Of a DNA stretch of 64,000 nt, positions 9,652-18,658 are shown piece by piece (within the stretch, counting starts at the first letter, position 1; every line of letters starts with the position of its first letter). This DNA is from an uncultured Bacteroidota bacterium. Its GTDB lineage: Bacteria > Bacteroidota > Bacteroidia > JADZBD01. Below the pieces are notes generated by a model. The model searched no databases. It saw only the letters and a program-made list of their open reading frames with translations, and was not told where the DNA came from. The stretch spans positions 12,310 through 76,309 of the forward strand of contig CALEYQ010000074.1 in NCBI GenBank assembly GCA_937924855.1, in the 5' to 3' direction. Both the position numbers and the translations under genes were made by a program.

Positions 9652-9739
9652 TTACTTAAAAGTAAAAAAAGACGCGTCGGGCAGAACGATTAATCCACCA
9701 ACGGTCAAATACCTTGACCAGCGATTGGCTTATGCCTTT

Positions 9740-10879
9740 TCAGGCAAGTGCCTGAGTAAGATCATCGAGCAGATCTTCACAATTTTCAATACCCACACTG
9801 AGGCGGATGAGGTTGTCGAGAACCCCGGTTCTTTGCCTTTCTTCTTTGGGTATGGAGGCATGGGTCATGCTGGCGGGATGATTAATAAGTGATTCCACGC
9901 CGCCCAGGGATTCAGCCAGTGAAAAGACACGGGTTTTACGCATCACGGCAGCGGTTTGGTCAAAATCAGCCCCCTTTAGCAGAAATGAAATCATGCCCCC
10001 GAAATTCCGCATTTGATCCCGGGCTATTTGGTGATTTGGAAAATCCGGAAAGCCGGGCCAATACACCTTTTCTACCCGCGGATGGGTTTTGAGAAAGTTC
10101 GCAATGGCTTTTCCGTTCTCACAATGCCGGTCCATACGCACATGCAAGGTCTTTATTCCCCGCAACACCAAAAACGAGTCCATGGGACCGGGATTTGCAC
10201 CACATGCATTCAGAATAAAGGCAAGTTTTTCATGAATTTTCTCATCGTTTGTGCAGATGGCTCCCATAACCACATCGCTATGACCTCCCAGATATTTGGT
10301 GGCGGAATGCATAACGATATCGGCTCCCAGATTCAGAGGATTTTGCAGATAGGGAGAAGCAAAAGTGTTGTCGACCGTCAGCAGAATTTTATGTTTTTTG
10401 GAAATGGCGGCAACTCCTTTGATATCGATGATTTTCATTAAAGGGTTGGTAGGTGTTTCAACCCAGATCATTTTTGTTTTTTCATTTACCAGGTCGGAAA
10501 CATTCTTTAGATTGCCCATATTGGTATAATGAAAAACAATTCCCAGGGGTCGGAAAATTTTTTCGAACATACGGTAAGAACCCCCGTAAAGATCGTCGGT
10601 GGCTATAACTTCGTCGCCGGGTTGTAACAGTTTAATCAAAGCATCGGAAGCCCCCATGCCGCTGGAAAAGCAAAGTCCGAACCGGGCATTTTCCAAACCC
10701 GCAATACATTTTTCCAAAGCCACCCGTGTTGGGTTCTTACCCCGTGCATACGCAAAACCTTTATGCACGCCGGGCGATTCCTGAACATAGGTGGAGGTTT
10801 GATAAATAGGGGTCATGATAGCCCCGGTAGAGGGATCGGGCTCTTGCCCTTCATGGATGGCTTTTGTTTCAAATTTCAT
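9740..10879 (-). CDS. Cystathionine gamma-synthase/gamma-lyase family PLP enzyme
   Basis: PLP enzyme of the Cys/Met metabolism family, 379 residues, full length. The PLP-binding lysine is in HSATKYLGGHSDVV, the substrate-loop tyrosine in YARGKNPTR, and the C-terminal motif ESLGGVESLINHPASMTH is typical. It either joins cysteine with an activated homoserine (synthase) or cleaves cystathionine or another sulfur amino acid (lyase); sequence does not separate these. It is divergent from an ArsC-like gene across a 43-base gap holding a perfect 20-base palindrome. A sulfur role fits the cys genes elsewhere in the window, but they are not adjacent. Confidence 0.92.
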   Translation of the reverse strand: MKFETKAIHEGQEPDPSTGAIMTPIYQTSTYVQESPGVHKGFAYARGKNPTRVALEKCIAGLENARFGLCFSSGMGASDALIKLLQPGDEVIATDDLYGGSYRMFEKIFRPLGIVFHYTNMGNLKNVSDLVNEKTKMIWVETPTNPLMKIIDIKGVAAISKKHKILLTVDNTFASPYLQNPLNLGADIVMHSATKYLGGHSDVVMGAICTNDEKIHEKLAFILNACGANPGPMDSFLVLRGIKTLHVRMDRHCENGKAIANFLKTHPRVEKVYWPGFPDFPNHQIARDQMRNFGGMISFLLKGADFDQTAAVMRKTRVFSLAESLGGVESLINHPASMTHASIPKEERQRTGVLDNLIRLSVGIENCEDLLDDLTQALA

Positions 10880-10898
10880 GCGACGAAGGTACGAAATG

Positions 10899-10918
10899 CA
10901 CGAATTTGTAAATTCGTG
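10899..10918. promoter_or_regulatory. Perfect 9+9 bp palindrome between divergent genes (candidate operator)
   Basis: CACGAATTT-GT-AAATTCGTG, two perfect 9-base arms with a 2-base spacer, centred between the starts of the PLP enzyme (minus) and the ArsC-like gene (plus). The position fits a regulator dimer site controlling both. No cognate regulator is encoded nearby. A terminator is unlikely, since no gene ends here. Confidence 0.45.
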
Positions 10919-10922
10919 TCCT

Positions 10923-11297
10923 ATGAAAAAGAAAGGACGGTTTTTTTACCTCTCAACCTGCTCTACCTGCCAGCGTATTATTAAAGAGGTAGGGGTTAAA
11001 GATACCCTGTTCGATATGCAGGACATAAAAACAGAGAAAATCAGCCCGGAGCAAATTGATGCCATGAAATCTGCGGCAGGTTCCTACGAGAGTTTGTTCA
11101 GCAGAGTGGCATTGAAATACCGGGCCCTGGGCTTAAACAATCAAACGTTGGGTGAAAAGGATTACCGTCGTTATATTTTGGAGGAATACACTTTTTTAAA
11201 GAGGCCTGTGGCTCTTATCGGGAATGAAGTTTTTATTGGTAATTCACCCTCCAATGTTGCCGCATTGAAGAAAAAGATCGCAACGCTTGGGAAATAA
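10923..11297 (+). CDS. ArsC/Spx-family thioredoxin-fold protein
   Basis: Protein of 124 residues of the arsenate reductase-like (ArsC/YffB/Spx) family. The N-terminal strand leads into STCSTCQR, with the family cysteine, followed by IIKEVGV; the C-terminal half has the typical block EEYTFLKRPVALIGNEVFIGN, equivalent to the RPVV/I motif. No zinc or DNA-binding signature marks it as Spx, and arsenic genes are absent, so a general redox role is as likely as arsenate reduction. The ATG at 10923 is chosen; the longer frame runs back into the palindrome. It overlaps the transporter gene by 11 bases. Confidence 0.85.
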   Translation: MKKKGRFFYLSTCSTCQRIIKEVGVKDTLFDMQDIKTEKISPEQIDAMKSAAGSYESLFSRVALKYRALGLNNQTLGEKDYRRYILEEYTFLKRPVALIGNEVFIGNSPSNVAALKKKIATLGK

Positions 11298-12177
11298 AAT
11301 TCTCTTTGCCCACCTTACCTTATTCCTGGCCAATTTAATTTATGCCATCAGCTTCCCCATTGCCAAGGAGGTTATGGAGGGACATATAGGACCCGTAGCT
11401 TTTGTGGTTTTCAGGGTCTTGGGAGCCAGCCTTCTTTTCTGGCTTACATCCCTGTTGTTCATTAGGGAAAAAATAGATAGAAAAGACTTCCCCCGTTTGG
11501 TGTTGCTGGCGGTTTTTGGGGTAGCCTGTAACCAGATGTTGTTTCTGAAAGGATTACATCTTACAACTCCTATTGCGGCAGCCATCATGATGATTACCTC
11601 GCCCATTTTAGTTTTGGTTATTTCTTTCTTTCTGCTTTCCGAAAAACTGACGCTAAGAAAAATAACCGGAGTTATTATTGGATTTGCGGGTGCTGCCTTG
11701 CTGATCTTAATGCGCGAGGACATTTCCGGAAGGGAAAATACCTTACTGGGAAACCTGTTTGTTTTTTTAAACGCCCTGAGCTGGGGCATTTACCTTGTAT
11801 TGGTTAAACCCCTGATGAAAAAATACCATACTGTTACCATTCTTAAATGGGTTTTTCTGATGGGACTTTTCATGGTTGCCCCTTTCGGGTGGTCGGGAGT
11901 ATCTGAGCTGGATGTCCAGGCATGGCCCTCAAGAATCATCTGGTTTGCCTTGTTTGTTATCGTATTAACCACTTTCGCCGCCTATCTTTTAAATACCTAT
12001 TCCCTGAAAGCCTTGAGCCCAACCGTAGTAAGCGCTTATATTTACCTCCAGCCCCTGCTTACTTCTCTTTTTGCTATTTATTTGTTTCAGAACGATCGCC
12101 TTACACCGGGGAAAATAGTTTCGGGAGTTTTGATTTTTCTGGGGGTTTACCTGGTTAGCTATTCCCGTAAAAAATAA
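11287..12177 (+). CDS. EamA/DMT-family transporter
   Basis: Inner-membrane permease of the drug/metabolite transporter superfamily, 296 residues, with about ten hydrophobic helices arranged as two EamA repeats (first repeat about 10-145, second about 155-293). Examples are NLIYAISFPIAKEVMEG in helix 1 and LGVYLVSYSRKK at the end of helix 10. The start codon is TTG, overlapping the ArsC-like stop; no ATG occurs before the second half of helix 1. Substrate unknown. The overlap implies co-transcription with the ArsC-like gene. Confidence 0.9.
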   Translation: MGNKILFAHLTLFLANLIYAISFPIAKEVMEGHIGPVAFVVFRVLGASLLFWLTSLLFIREKIDRKDFPRLVLLAVFGVACNQMLFLKGLHLTTPIAAAIMMITSPILVLVISFFLLSEKLTLRKITGVIIGFAGAALLILMREDISGRENTLLGNLFVFLNALSWGIYLVLVKPLMKKYHTVTILKWVFLMGLFMVAPFGWSGVSELDVQAWPSRIIWFALFVIVLTTFAAYLLNTYSLKALSPTVVSAYIYLQPLLTSLFAIYLFQNDRLTPGKIVSGVLIFLGVYLVSYSRKK

Positions 12178-12217
12178 GATCGTTTCTCAGGCCACCACAA
12201 AAAATGTACTTTTGCTA

Positions 12218-13081
12218 ATGGTCAAATCAATGACAGGCTTTGGGAAAGCCGCCGGAACATCCGGAGGAAAAAAAATCACGGTTGAAATCCGTACCCTGAA
12301 CAGTAAACAGCTCGATCTTAATATCCGTATGCCTTCTTCCCTTCGGGAAAAAGAAGGGGACATCCGGAAAATTTGCCAGGATAAACTGATTCGTGGAAAA
12401 GCCGACCTGAGTGTTTTTGTTGAATCCGGGGTGGGAAGAGCAAAAGACATCATTAACCGGAAACTGGTTATTGTTTATTTAAAGGAACTCAAGGCTATCG
12501 CCAGGGAAAACAAACAGGATGACGATGAATTGCTGGAAATTGCCATGCGCATGCCCGATGTATTTAAGGCAGAGGTAGGCTCTTTGGATAAGAATGAGTG
12601 GAAAACAGTTTCTTCTCTTTTGCAAAAAGCCCTCGTTCAGGTGGATGCTTTCCGGGTTAAAGAAGGGAAGGCCCTTGCGGCCGATTTAAAAGCCCAGGTT
12701 GGAAAAATTTCGGCGAACCTTGAAAAAATTACGGCAATGGAAGCCGGTCGCATGCAATCGGTGCGCGACAGGATTGGAAAATTTCTGGCCGAATCAGGAG
12801 TCCAGGTTGATTCCGGAAAATTTGAACAGGAATTGATTTTTTATCTCGAGAAGCTCGACATCAATGAAGAAAAAGTGCGCTTGAAAAACCATTGCGTTTA
12901 TTTTCTGGAGGCCATGAAAGAAGATCAGTGTGGACGCAAACTGGGTTTTATTGCCCAGGAAATCGGCAGGGAGATAAATACCATCGGCAGCAAAGCCAAC
13001 CATTCCGAAATGCAGAAGCGGGTGGTGGAAATGAAAGACGATTTGGAAAAAATTAAAGAACAGGTGAATAATATTCTGTGA
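12218..13081 (+). CDS. yicC: YicC family endoribonuclease
   Basis: Protein of 287 residues with the YicC signature at both ends: KSMTGFGKA at the very start and the C-terminal DUF1732 block (YLEKLDINEEKVRLKNH, then GFIAQEIGREINTIGSKAN). E. coli YicC is an endoribonuclease linked to sRNA turnover. The ATG six bases inside the longest frame is chosen, because MVKSMTGFG aligns with the family N-terminus. Its stop TGA overlaps the ATG of gmk (TGATG), a pairing conserved in many bacteria. Cytoplasmic. Confidence 0.93.
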   Translation: MVKSMTGFGKAAGTSGGKKITVEIRTLNSKQLDLNIRMPSSLREKEGDIRKICQDKLIRGKADLSVFVESGVGRAKDIINRKLVIVYLKELKAIARENKQDDDELLEIAMRMPDVFKAEVGSLDKNEWKTVSSLLQKALVQVDAFRVKEGKALAADLKAQVGKISANLEKITAMEAGRMQSVRDRIGKFLAESGVQVDSGKFEQELIFYLEKLDINEEKVRLKNHCVYFLEAMKEDQCGRKLGFIAQEIGREINTIGSKANHSEMQKRVVEMKDDLEKIKEQVNNIL

Positions 13082-13659
13082 TGGAAACGAACTCCGGCAA
13101 GTTGATTATTTTTTCGGCCCCGAGCGGAGCGGGGAAAACCACCATCGTTCATCACCTGCTCGAAAAATTTCCCCATCTCCTTGAGTTTTCTGTGTCTGCC
13201 ACAAGTCGTGCAAAGCGCCCGGCCGAAACGGAAGGGGTAGATTATTATTTTTTGTCCGTAGAAGCCTTTAAAAAGAAAATAGACGCGGGCGATTTTGTAG
13301 AATGGGAAGAAGTATATAAAGATCACTTTTACGGAACCCTGAAAGCCGAATTGGAAAGAATCTGGCGCAAGGGGATGCATGTGATTTTTGATGTGGATGT
13401 TTCAGGAGGCATTAGCTTGAAAAAGAAATTTGGCGACCGGGCCCGCTCTGTTTTTGTTATGCCACCCTCTATCGAATCTTTGCGTGAGCGATTAGAAAAA
13501 CGCGAAACCGAAACGCCTGAATCCATAGAACGAAGACTGGGAAAAGCTACCCTGGAAATTCAAAAGGCCGGAGAGTTTGATATTATTTTAGAAAATTCCA
13601 ATCTCGCTTCTGCGCTTTCCGGAGCTGAAAAAATAGCCCTTGAGTTTTTGAAATCCTGA
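13081..13659 (+). CDS. gmk: Guanylate kinase
   Basis: Phosphorylates GMP to GDP. 192 residues, the standard length. The P-loop is SAPSGAGKTT near residue 11; the GMP-binding segment includes SVSATSRAKRPAETEGVDYYF, and GDFVEWEEVYKDHFYGT follows. GTG directly precedes ATG; the ATG overlapping the yicC stop is taken as start. Translationally coupled to yicC. After the gene, 83 bases lead to a porin gene with its own regulatory elements. Confidence 0.96.
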   Translation: METNSGKLIIFSAPSGAGKTTIVHHLLEKFPHLLEFSVSATSRAKRPAETEGVDYYFLSVEAFKKKIDAGDFVEWEEVYKDHFYGTLKAELERIWRKGMHVIFDVDVSGGISLKKKFGDRARSVFVMPPSIESLRERLEKRETETPESIERRLGKATLEIQKAGEFDIILENSNLASALSGAEKIALEFLKS

Positions 13660-13687
13660 ATTTCTTAAATGTAAGATTAAGTTGAGG

Positions 13688-13720
13688 TAACATTCAGGTT
13701 ACATTGCCTGTTTAATTTTG
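13688..13720 (+). promoter_or_regulatory. Porin promoter with Pho-box-like direct repeat
   Basis: Two 7-base direct repeats, TAACATT (13688-13694) and TTACATT (13699-13705), are separated by exactly 4 bases. A TAATTTTG -7 element follows at 13713-13720, with no good -33 box. The 7-4-7 spacing and the placement over the missing -33 region are those of PhoB boxes in proteobacteria. The downstream gene is a phosphate-selective-type porin. The link to phosphate control is inference. Confidence 0.4.
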
Positions 13721-13742
13721 AGGTAATCAAAAATTAACGACA

Positions 13743-14942
13743 ATGAAAAACCTGATCCTCCTTTTTCTGGTTTTAATTTCAAGCGGCTTACCCCTTTTTT
13801 CCCAATCTTCAAAAACCCGTTTCGGTAAGGGAGTTTACCTGATGGCACCGGATTCCAGTATGGATGTGGTGTTCTCGGCACGCTTTCAAACCTTATTCGA
13901 TTTTTCCCAAACCCTGCTCGATGGAAAATTGCTCGATGACTTTGAAGGTAAAATGATGATTCGCCGGGCTCGTTTAAAATTTGATGGATTTGTTTTTAAT
14001 CCCCGAATCAAATACAAATTTGAGCTGGGCTTAAGCAATCGGGATATCGGACTGGGAAAACCGGGAAATGACAACCGGAATTTTAATACCGCAAGCAATA
14101 TTGTTTTCGATGCAGTACTAAAATATAAGTATGGAAAAAAAGCTGAAATCTGGATTGGTCAGACTAAGCTGCCCGGAAACAGGGAAAGGGTTATTTCCAG
14201 CCGGGCCCTGCAATTTGTGGATCGCAGCCTGGTGAATGCCTATTATAATCTCGATCGTGATGTGGGAATACAATGGAGGCATAAATTCCAGATCGGAAAA
14301 ATGGAAATCCGTGAACTGGCGGCCATATCTCTCGGCGAAGGCCGGAATGTAACTTCTGCCACCAATAACGGATTCGGATATACTGCCCGTCTGGAGTTTC
14401 TTCCATTCGGAACTTTTAAATCAAAAGGTGATTATTTTGGTTCCGACCTTGAAAGAGAGCAAACACCAAAACTTTCCATTGGGCTGGTGTACGATTACAA
14501 CGATGAGGCCGTGCGAAGCCATGGAAGGCTGGGCTCGTTTTTATCGGCTCCCCGTGATCTGGAAACTTTCCAGGCTGATTTGATGTTCAAGTACAAAGGC
14601 TTTTCCGTAGAATCTGAATATAGTATGCGGGAAACAGATGATCCTGTCGTTCTTCAGGATACGCTTACCGGAAAGGTAGAAGCCTTTGTAACCGGTCAGG
14701 GTATCAGCGTTCAGGGAGGATACCTCCTTCCTTCAAATTATGAAATTGCTGCCCGATGTACTTACATCGATGCCGAAGATGAAACCCCCGGGCTTCGCGA
14801 CGAAACCATGTATACCCTATGTGTCAGCAAATACATTGTAAAACATTCCCTTAAAATTCAGAGCGATTTCAGCGTAAGGGAGCGGGAAGGCAGTGATGCC
14901 CTTGACCTGGGCTTCAGGTTTCAGGTGGAAATGCAGTTCTGA
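13743..14942 (+). CDS. OprO/OprP-family (phosphate-selective) porin
   Basis: Outer-membrane beta-barrel of 399 residues in the O/P porin family. Signal peptide 1-21 (ends SSGLPLFSQ), then the family-typical opening RFGKGVYLMAPDSSMDVVFSARFQTLFDF, an alternating-strand body with MMIRRARLKFDGFVFNPRIKYKFELGLS and IGQTKLPGNRERV, and a C-terminal strand ending in Phe (FRFQVEMQF). Pseudomonas OprP conducts phosphate; many Bacteroidota members are annotated this way without proven specificity. A Pho-box-like repeat upstream supports phosphate regulation. It converges on the sirtuin gene with a 4-base gap. Confidence 0.85.
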   Translation: MKNLILLFLVLISSGLPLFSQSSKTRFGKGVYLMAPDSSMDVVFSARFQTLFDFSQTLLDGKLLDDFEGKMMIRRARLKFDGFVFNPRIKYKFELGLSNRDIGLGKPGNDNRNFNTASNIVFDAVLKYKYGKKAEIWIGQTKLPGNRERVISSRALQFVDRSLVNAYYNLDRDVGIQWRHKFQIGKMEIRELAAISLGEGRNVTSATNNGFGYTARLEFLPFGTFKSKGDYFGSDLEREQTPKLSIGLVYDYNDEAVRSHGRLGSFLSAPRDLETFQADLMFKYKGFSVESEYSMRETDDPVVLQDTLTGKVEAFVTGQGISVQGGYLLPSNYEIAARCTYIDAEDETPGLRDETMYTLCVSKYIVKHSLKIQSDFSVREREGSDALDLGFRFQVEMQF

Positions 14943-14946
14943 GATT

Positions 14947-15645
14947 TCAGGATTGCAATACCAACAGGCGTTTGCATAATGAATCCATTCCAACACTGGC
15001 TACATCGCGGATAATTTCCAGGTTAGGAATTGTTTCCCCACGGGTTTGATTGGGATCGATGATGAATTTCGGTGCAGCTTCAGGCACATAATCTACCAAT
15101 CCGGCCGCAGGATAAACATTGAGCGAGGTTCCTACAATGATAAAAAGTTCAGCGGTGGAAGCAATACGGCAGGCTTCTTCCATCTGGGGAACGGGTTCGC
15201 CAAACCATACTACATGAGGTCTGAGTTGGGAACCTTTTTCACAAATCATTCCCAGTTTAAGTTCCGGACTTTCCATGTGGTAAATCAGTCCGGGGTCAAC
15301 CGTACTCCGGCTTTTTGTTATTTCTCCGTGAAGGTGAAGTACTTTTTTAGAACCGGCCCGCTCGTGAAGATTATCAATGTTCTGGGTAATTACAACCACA
15401 TCGAATCGTTCCTGAAGTTTTGCAATGCTGTAATGCGCCAGATTAGGACGGGCGTTTAAGACCTGAGTCCGCCGTTTGTTGTAAAAATCAAGTACCAGTG
15501 AGGGGTTTTTCTGCCATGCCTCCGGGGTGGCAACATCCATAACATTATACTCTTCCCAAAGCCCTCCGCTGTCGCGAAAAGTCTTCAGGCCGCTTTCTGC
15601 ACTCACACCGGCCCCGGTGAAAACAACTAACCTCGATTTAGTCAT
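14947..15645 (-). CDS. Sir2-family NAD-dependent protein deacylase
   Basis: Sirtuin of 232 residues, class III (CobB-like) by size. The NAD-binding motif is GAGVSAESGLKTFR at residues 11-24. ITQNIDNLHERAGS carries the conserved QNID segment and leads to the catalytic histidine in LHLHGE; RPHVVWFGEPVP and IVGTSLNVYPAAGL complete the family set. The usual zinc-binding CxxC pairs are reduced: only a lone Cys (GMICEKGSQ) remains, as in several Bacteroidota sirtuins. It removes acetyl or longer acyl groups from lysines using NAD. Divergent from maeB. Confidence 0.92.
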   Translation of the reverse strand: MTKSRLVVFTGAGVSAESGLKTFRDSGGLWEEYNVMDVATPEAWQKNPSLVLDFYNKRRTQVLNARPNLAHYSIAKLQERFDVVVITQNIDNLHERAGSKKVLHLHGEITKSRSTVDPGLIYHMESPELKLGMICEKGSQLRPHVVWFGEPVPQMEEACRIASTAELFIIVGTSLNVYPAAGLVDYVPEAAPKFIIDPNQTRGETIPNLEIIRDVASVGMDSLCKRLLVLQS

Positions 15646-15794
15646 GGATTTATCCCATGCAAGGTATAAAAAAGTAAGCGAAAAATCAAAGCCTAATTAC
15701 CTACAAATGAGGCAATTTTTGCCATTCAAAGCCCCTCATTTTTAGTATATTCGCCCCTCACCTGTGGCCCCTGCCACACAATAAATTTTTGCGG

Positions 15795-18071
15795 ATGCCA
15801 AAACTGCGGAAACAAGATGCCCTGGATTACCATTCCCAGGGAAGAAAAGGAAAAATTGAAGTTGTTCCCACGAAGCCCCACAGCACCCAGCGCGATCTCT
15901 CGCTGGCCTATTCCCCGGGCGTGGCCGAACCCTGTCTGGAAATTCATAAAAATCCGGAAGATGTTTACAAATACACCGCTAAAGGAAATCTGGTAGCGGT
16001 AATTTCCAATGGCACTGCCGTACTCGGATTGGGAAATATCGGCCCTAAAGCCTCCAAACCCGTTATGGAAGGAAAGGGAATGCTCTTCAAAATTTATGCA
16101 GATATCGATGTGTTCGATATCGAGGTGGATGCGGAAGACCCTGAAGTTTTTATTCAAACCGTAAAGGCCATTGCACCCACATTCGGTGGCATAAACCTGG
16201 AAGACATAAAAGCACCGGAGTGTTTTGAAATTGAACGGCGCCTGAAGGAGGAGCTTGACATTCCCCTTATGCACGATGACCAACATGGAACGGCAATCAT
16301 CTCAGCAGCAGCGCTTCTGAATGCTCTGGAACTTGCCGGAAAAAAAATCGGCAAAGTGAAAATTGTGGTAAACGGAGCCGGTGCCTCAGCCATTTCCTGC
16401 GCGAAATTATATTTGGCTTTGGGAGCCAAAAAAGAAAATCTGCTGATGCTCGACAGTAAGGGTCCCATCACGCTCGACCGTGAAGATCTTGACGAAAACA
16501 AAACTTTTTTTGCCCGGAAACCCGATAAAAAAGTAACCGACCTGGCCAGTTCACTGAAAGGAGCTGATGTGTTTCTGGGGTTGAGTAAGGGTAATGTGGT
16601 TGACCGGAAAATGATTCAAAGTATGGCCAAAAACCCTATTGTGTTTGCCCTGGCCAATCCCGATCCCGAAATTCCCTACGATGAGGCGGTAGCTTCCCGT
16701 GAAGATATCATCATTGCGACCGGCCGCAGCGATCATCCCAACCAGGTGAATAATGTGCTTGGCTTCCCCTATATTTTCAGAGGAGCCCTCGATGTAAGAG
16801 CTTCCGCCATTAACGAAGAAATGAAACTGGCCGCTGTGTATGCCATAGCCGGACTCGCAAAAGAACCTGTTCCCGAATCGGTAAACTCGGCCTACCATTC
16901 CAGGAATCTGGTTTTCGGGCGCGACTACATTATTCCCAAACCTATCGATCCCCGCCTCATTTCCACCGTGGCTCCGGCCGTAGCGAAAGCCGCCATTCAA
17001 TCTGGCGTTGCCGGATACAAAATCACCGATTGGGAAGGGTATAAGCAGGAACTGACCAACCGCCTCGGTCTCGATAATAAACTGATTCGATTCGTAACCA
17101 ACAAAGCCCGGCAGAATCCGAAACGCGTTGTTTTTGCGGAAGCCGATCATTACAAAATCCTGAAGGCTGCCCAAATGGCGAAAGACGAAGGCGTGGCAAA
17201 ACCTATTTTGTTGGGTGATGTGAACCGCATTCAGGCCCTAATAGCTGAAAACAATCTCGACCTCTCAGACGTTCCCATTATTGATCCCCGCGATCCTTCG
17301 GAAGAAACAAGGAGAAATAGTTTTGGAGATATATTTTTCAATAAAAGAAAACGAAAGGGGTATACCCTTTTTGAAGCCCGAAAAGCCATGCGCGACCGGA
17401 ATTATTTTGGTACCATGATGCTGGAAACGGGAGCGGCGGATGCCATGATTTCGGGACTTACCCGGAAATATGCCGATCCCATTAAACCTGCCTTGCAGAT
17501 TATCGGAGTGAAAGAAGGAGCCAGAAGAGTGGCCGGAATGTACATTCTCAATACCAAGCAAGGCCCCTTCTTTTTTGCCGACACCACCATGAATGTAAAC
17601 CCTTCGGTTCAGGATCTGGTAGATATTACGGTTCTAACCGCACAGGCGGTGAAAAGGTATAACATTACCCCCCGGATTGCTTTGCTATCGTATTCGAATT
17701 TCGGATCCAGCCAGGGTGAAATTCCCGATAAAATGCGGGAAGCCGTAGCCATCCTGCACCGCGATTATCCGGGAATGATTGTAGACGGAGAAGTACAGGC
17801 AAATTTTGCCCTTAACAATGAGCTTCTGAAAGAAGTGTTTCCCTTCTCCGACCTCGTCGATAAGAAAGTTAACACCTTGATTTTTCCAACCTTAGCCTCA
17901 GGAAACATTGGCTATAAACTCATGCAGGCCATGGGTGGGGCGGAAGCTATTGGCCCCATTCTCATAGGTCTGAAAAAACCCATTCACGTACTTCAGCTGG
18001 GCAGTTCGGTAAGGGAAATACTGAACATGGTTACCATAGCGGTAATTGATGCCCAGTTCCAAAAAAAGTAA
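15795..18071 (+). CDS. maeB: NADP-dependent malic enzyme with phosphotransacetylase-like domain
   Basis: Oxidatively decarboxylates malate to pyruvate with NADP. 758 residues, the size of the large fused MaeB class. The malic enzyme part covers about residues 10-425 (YSPGVAEPC, the metal site in [12 protein letters not shown] fold in [16 protein letters not shown]). The second part, about 430-755, is a phosphotransacetylase-like regulatory domain ([19 protein letters not shown]). The ATG is used; a TTG two codons earlier is in frame but adds nothing conserved. It heads the maeB-ruvA-sprA run and ends 2 bases before ruvA. Confidence 0.95.
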   Translation: MPKLRKQDALDYHSQGRKGKIEVVPTKPHSTQRDLSLAYSPGVAEPCLEIHKNPEDVYKYTAKGNLVAVISNGTAVLGLGNIGPKASKPVMEGKGMLFKIYADIDVFDIEVDAEDPEVFIQTVKAIAPTFGGINLEDIKAPECFEIERRLKEELDIPLMHDDQHGTAIISAAALLNALELAGKKIGKVKIVVNGAGASAISCAKLYLALGAKKENLLMLDSKGPITLDREDLDENKTFFARKPDKKVTDLASSLKGADVFLGLSKGNVVDRKMIQSMAKNPIVFALANPDPEIPYDEAVASREDIIIATGRSDHPNQVNNVLGFPYIFRGALDVRASAINEEMKLAAVYAIAGLAKEPVPESVNSAYHSRNLVFGRDYIIPKPIDPRLISTVAPAVAKAAIQSGVAGYKITDWEGYKQELTNRLGLDNKLIRFVTNKARQNPKRVVFAEADHYKILKAAQMAKDEGVAKPILLGDVNRIQALIAENNLDLSDVPIIDPRDPSEETRRNSFGDIFFNKRKRKGYTLFEARKAMRDRNYFGTMMLETGAADAMISGLTRKYADPIKPALQIIGVKEGARRVAGMYILNTKQGPFFFADTTMNVNPSVQDLVDITVLTAQAVKRYNITPRIALLSYSNFGSSQGEIPDKMREAVAILHRDYPGMIVDGEVQANFALNNELLKEVFPFSDLVDKKVNTLIFPTLASGNIGYKLMQAMGGAEAIGPILIGLKKPIHVLQLGSSVREILNMVTIAVIDAQFQKK

Positions 18072-18073
18072 GC

Positions 18074-18658
18074 ATGTACGAATACCTGGAAGGACGCCTG
18101 ATTGAGAAAACTCCCACTTATGCCGTGGTTGATTGCGGAGGGGTGGGATACCATGTTTTCATATCCCTCTATACCTCAGAAAAGCTTGGAAATCAGAAAG
18201 ATTGCAAGCTTTTTACCCACCTGGTGGTGCGCGAGGATGCCCATATTCTTTTTGGGTTTTCCGACCGTACCGAACGGGCCATTTTTCAGCAATTAATCTC
18301 TGTATCAGGAGTGGGAGCCTCCACGGCCCGAATGATTCTTTCACATTTAAACCCCGAGGAAGTGGTATCTGCCATTTCCACCGGCAATGTGGCTGCTTTG
18401 AAGGGTGTAAAGGGCATAGGGGAGAAGAGCGCACAGCGCATAATTGTCGACCTTAAGGGCAAGTTAGGTTCAGGCTCAGAATTACCCGAAAACTTCCTTG
18501 TTTCCAACAATAAAATCATGGAAGAAGCGTTAAGGGCTCTTGTGGCTTTAGGTTTTAACAAAACGGCGGGCGAAAAGGCCCTTGATAAAGCAATCAAAGC
18601 CAACCCCACGGAAAAAACGGTTGAACAATTAGTTAAAGATGCCCTGAAATTTGTTTAA
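18074..18658 (+). CDS. ruvA: Holliday junction branch-migration protein RuvA
   Basis: RuvA binds four-way junctions and loads the RuvB motor. 194 residues. Domain I is an OB fold (MYEYLEGRLIEKTPTYAVVD). The helix-hairpin-helix pair is VSGVGASTARMIL and VKGIGEKSAQRIIVDLKGKL. C-terminal domain III (EEALRALVALGFNKTAGEKAL) is present. Its TAA shares a base with the ATG of sprA (TAATG), so the translocon is probably coupled to it. The ruvA-sprA arrangement is common in flavobacteria. Confidence 0.96.
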   Translation: MYEYLEGRLIEKTPTYAVVDCGGVGYHVFISLYTSEKLGNQKDCKLFTHLVVREDAHILFGFSDRTERAIFQQLISVSGVGASTARMILSHLNPEEVVSAISTGNVAALKGVKGIGEKSAQRIIVDLKGKLGSGSELPENFLVSNNKIMEEALRALVALGFNKTAGEKALDKAIKANPTEKTVEQLVKDALKFV

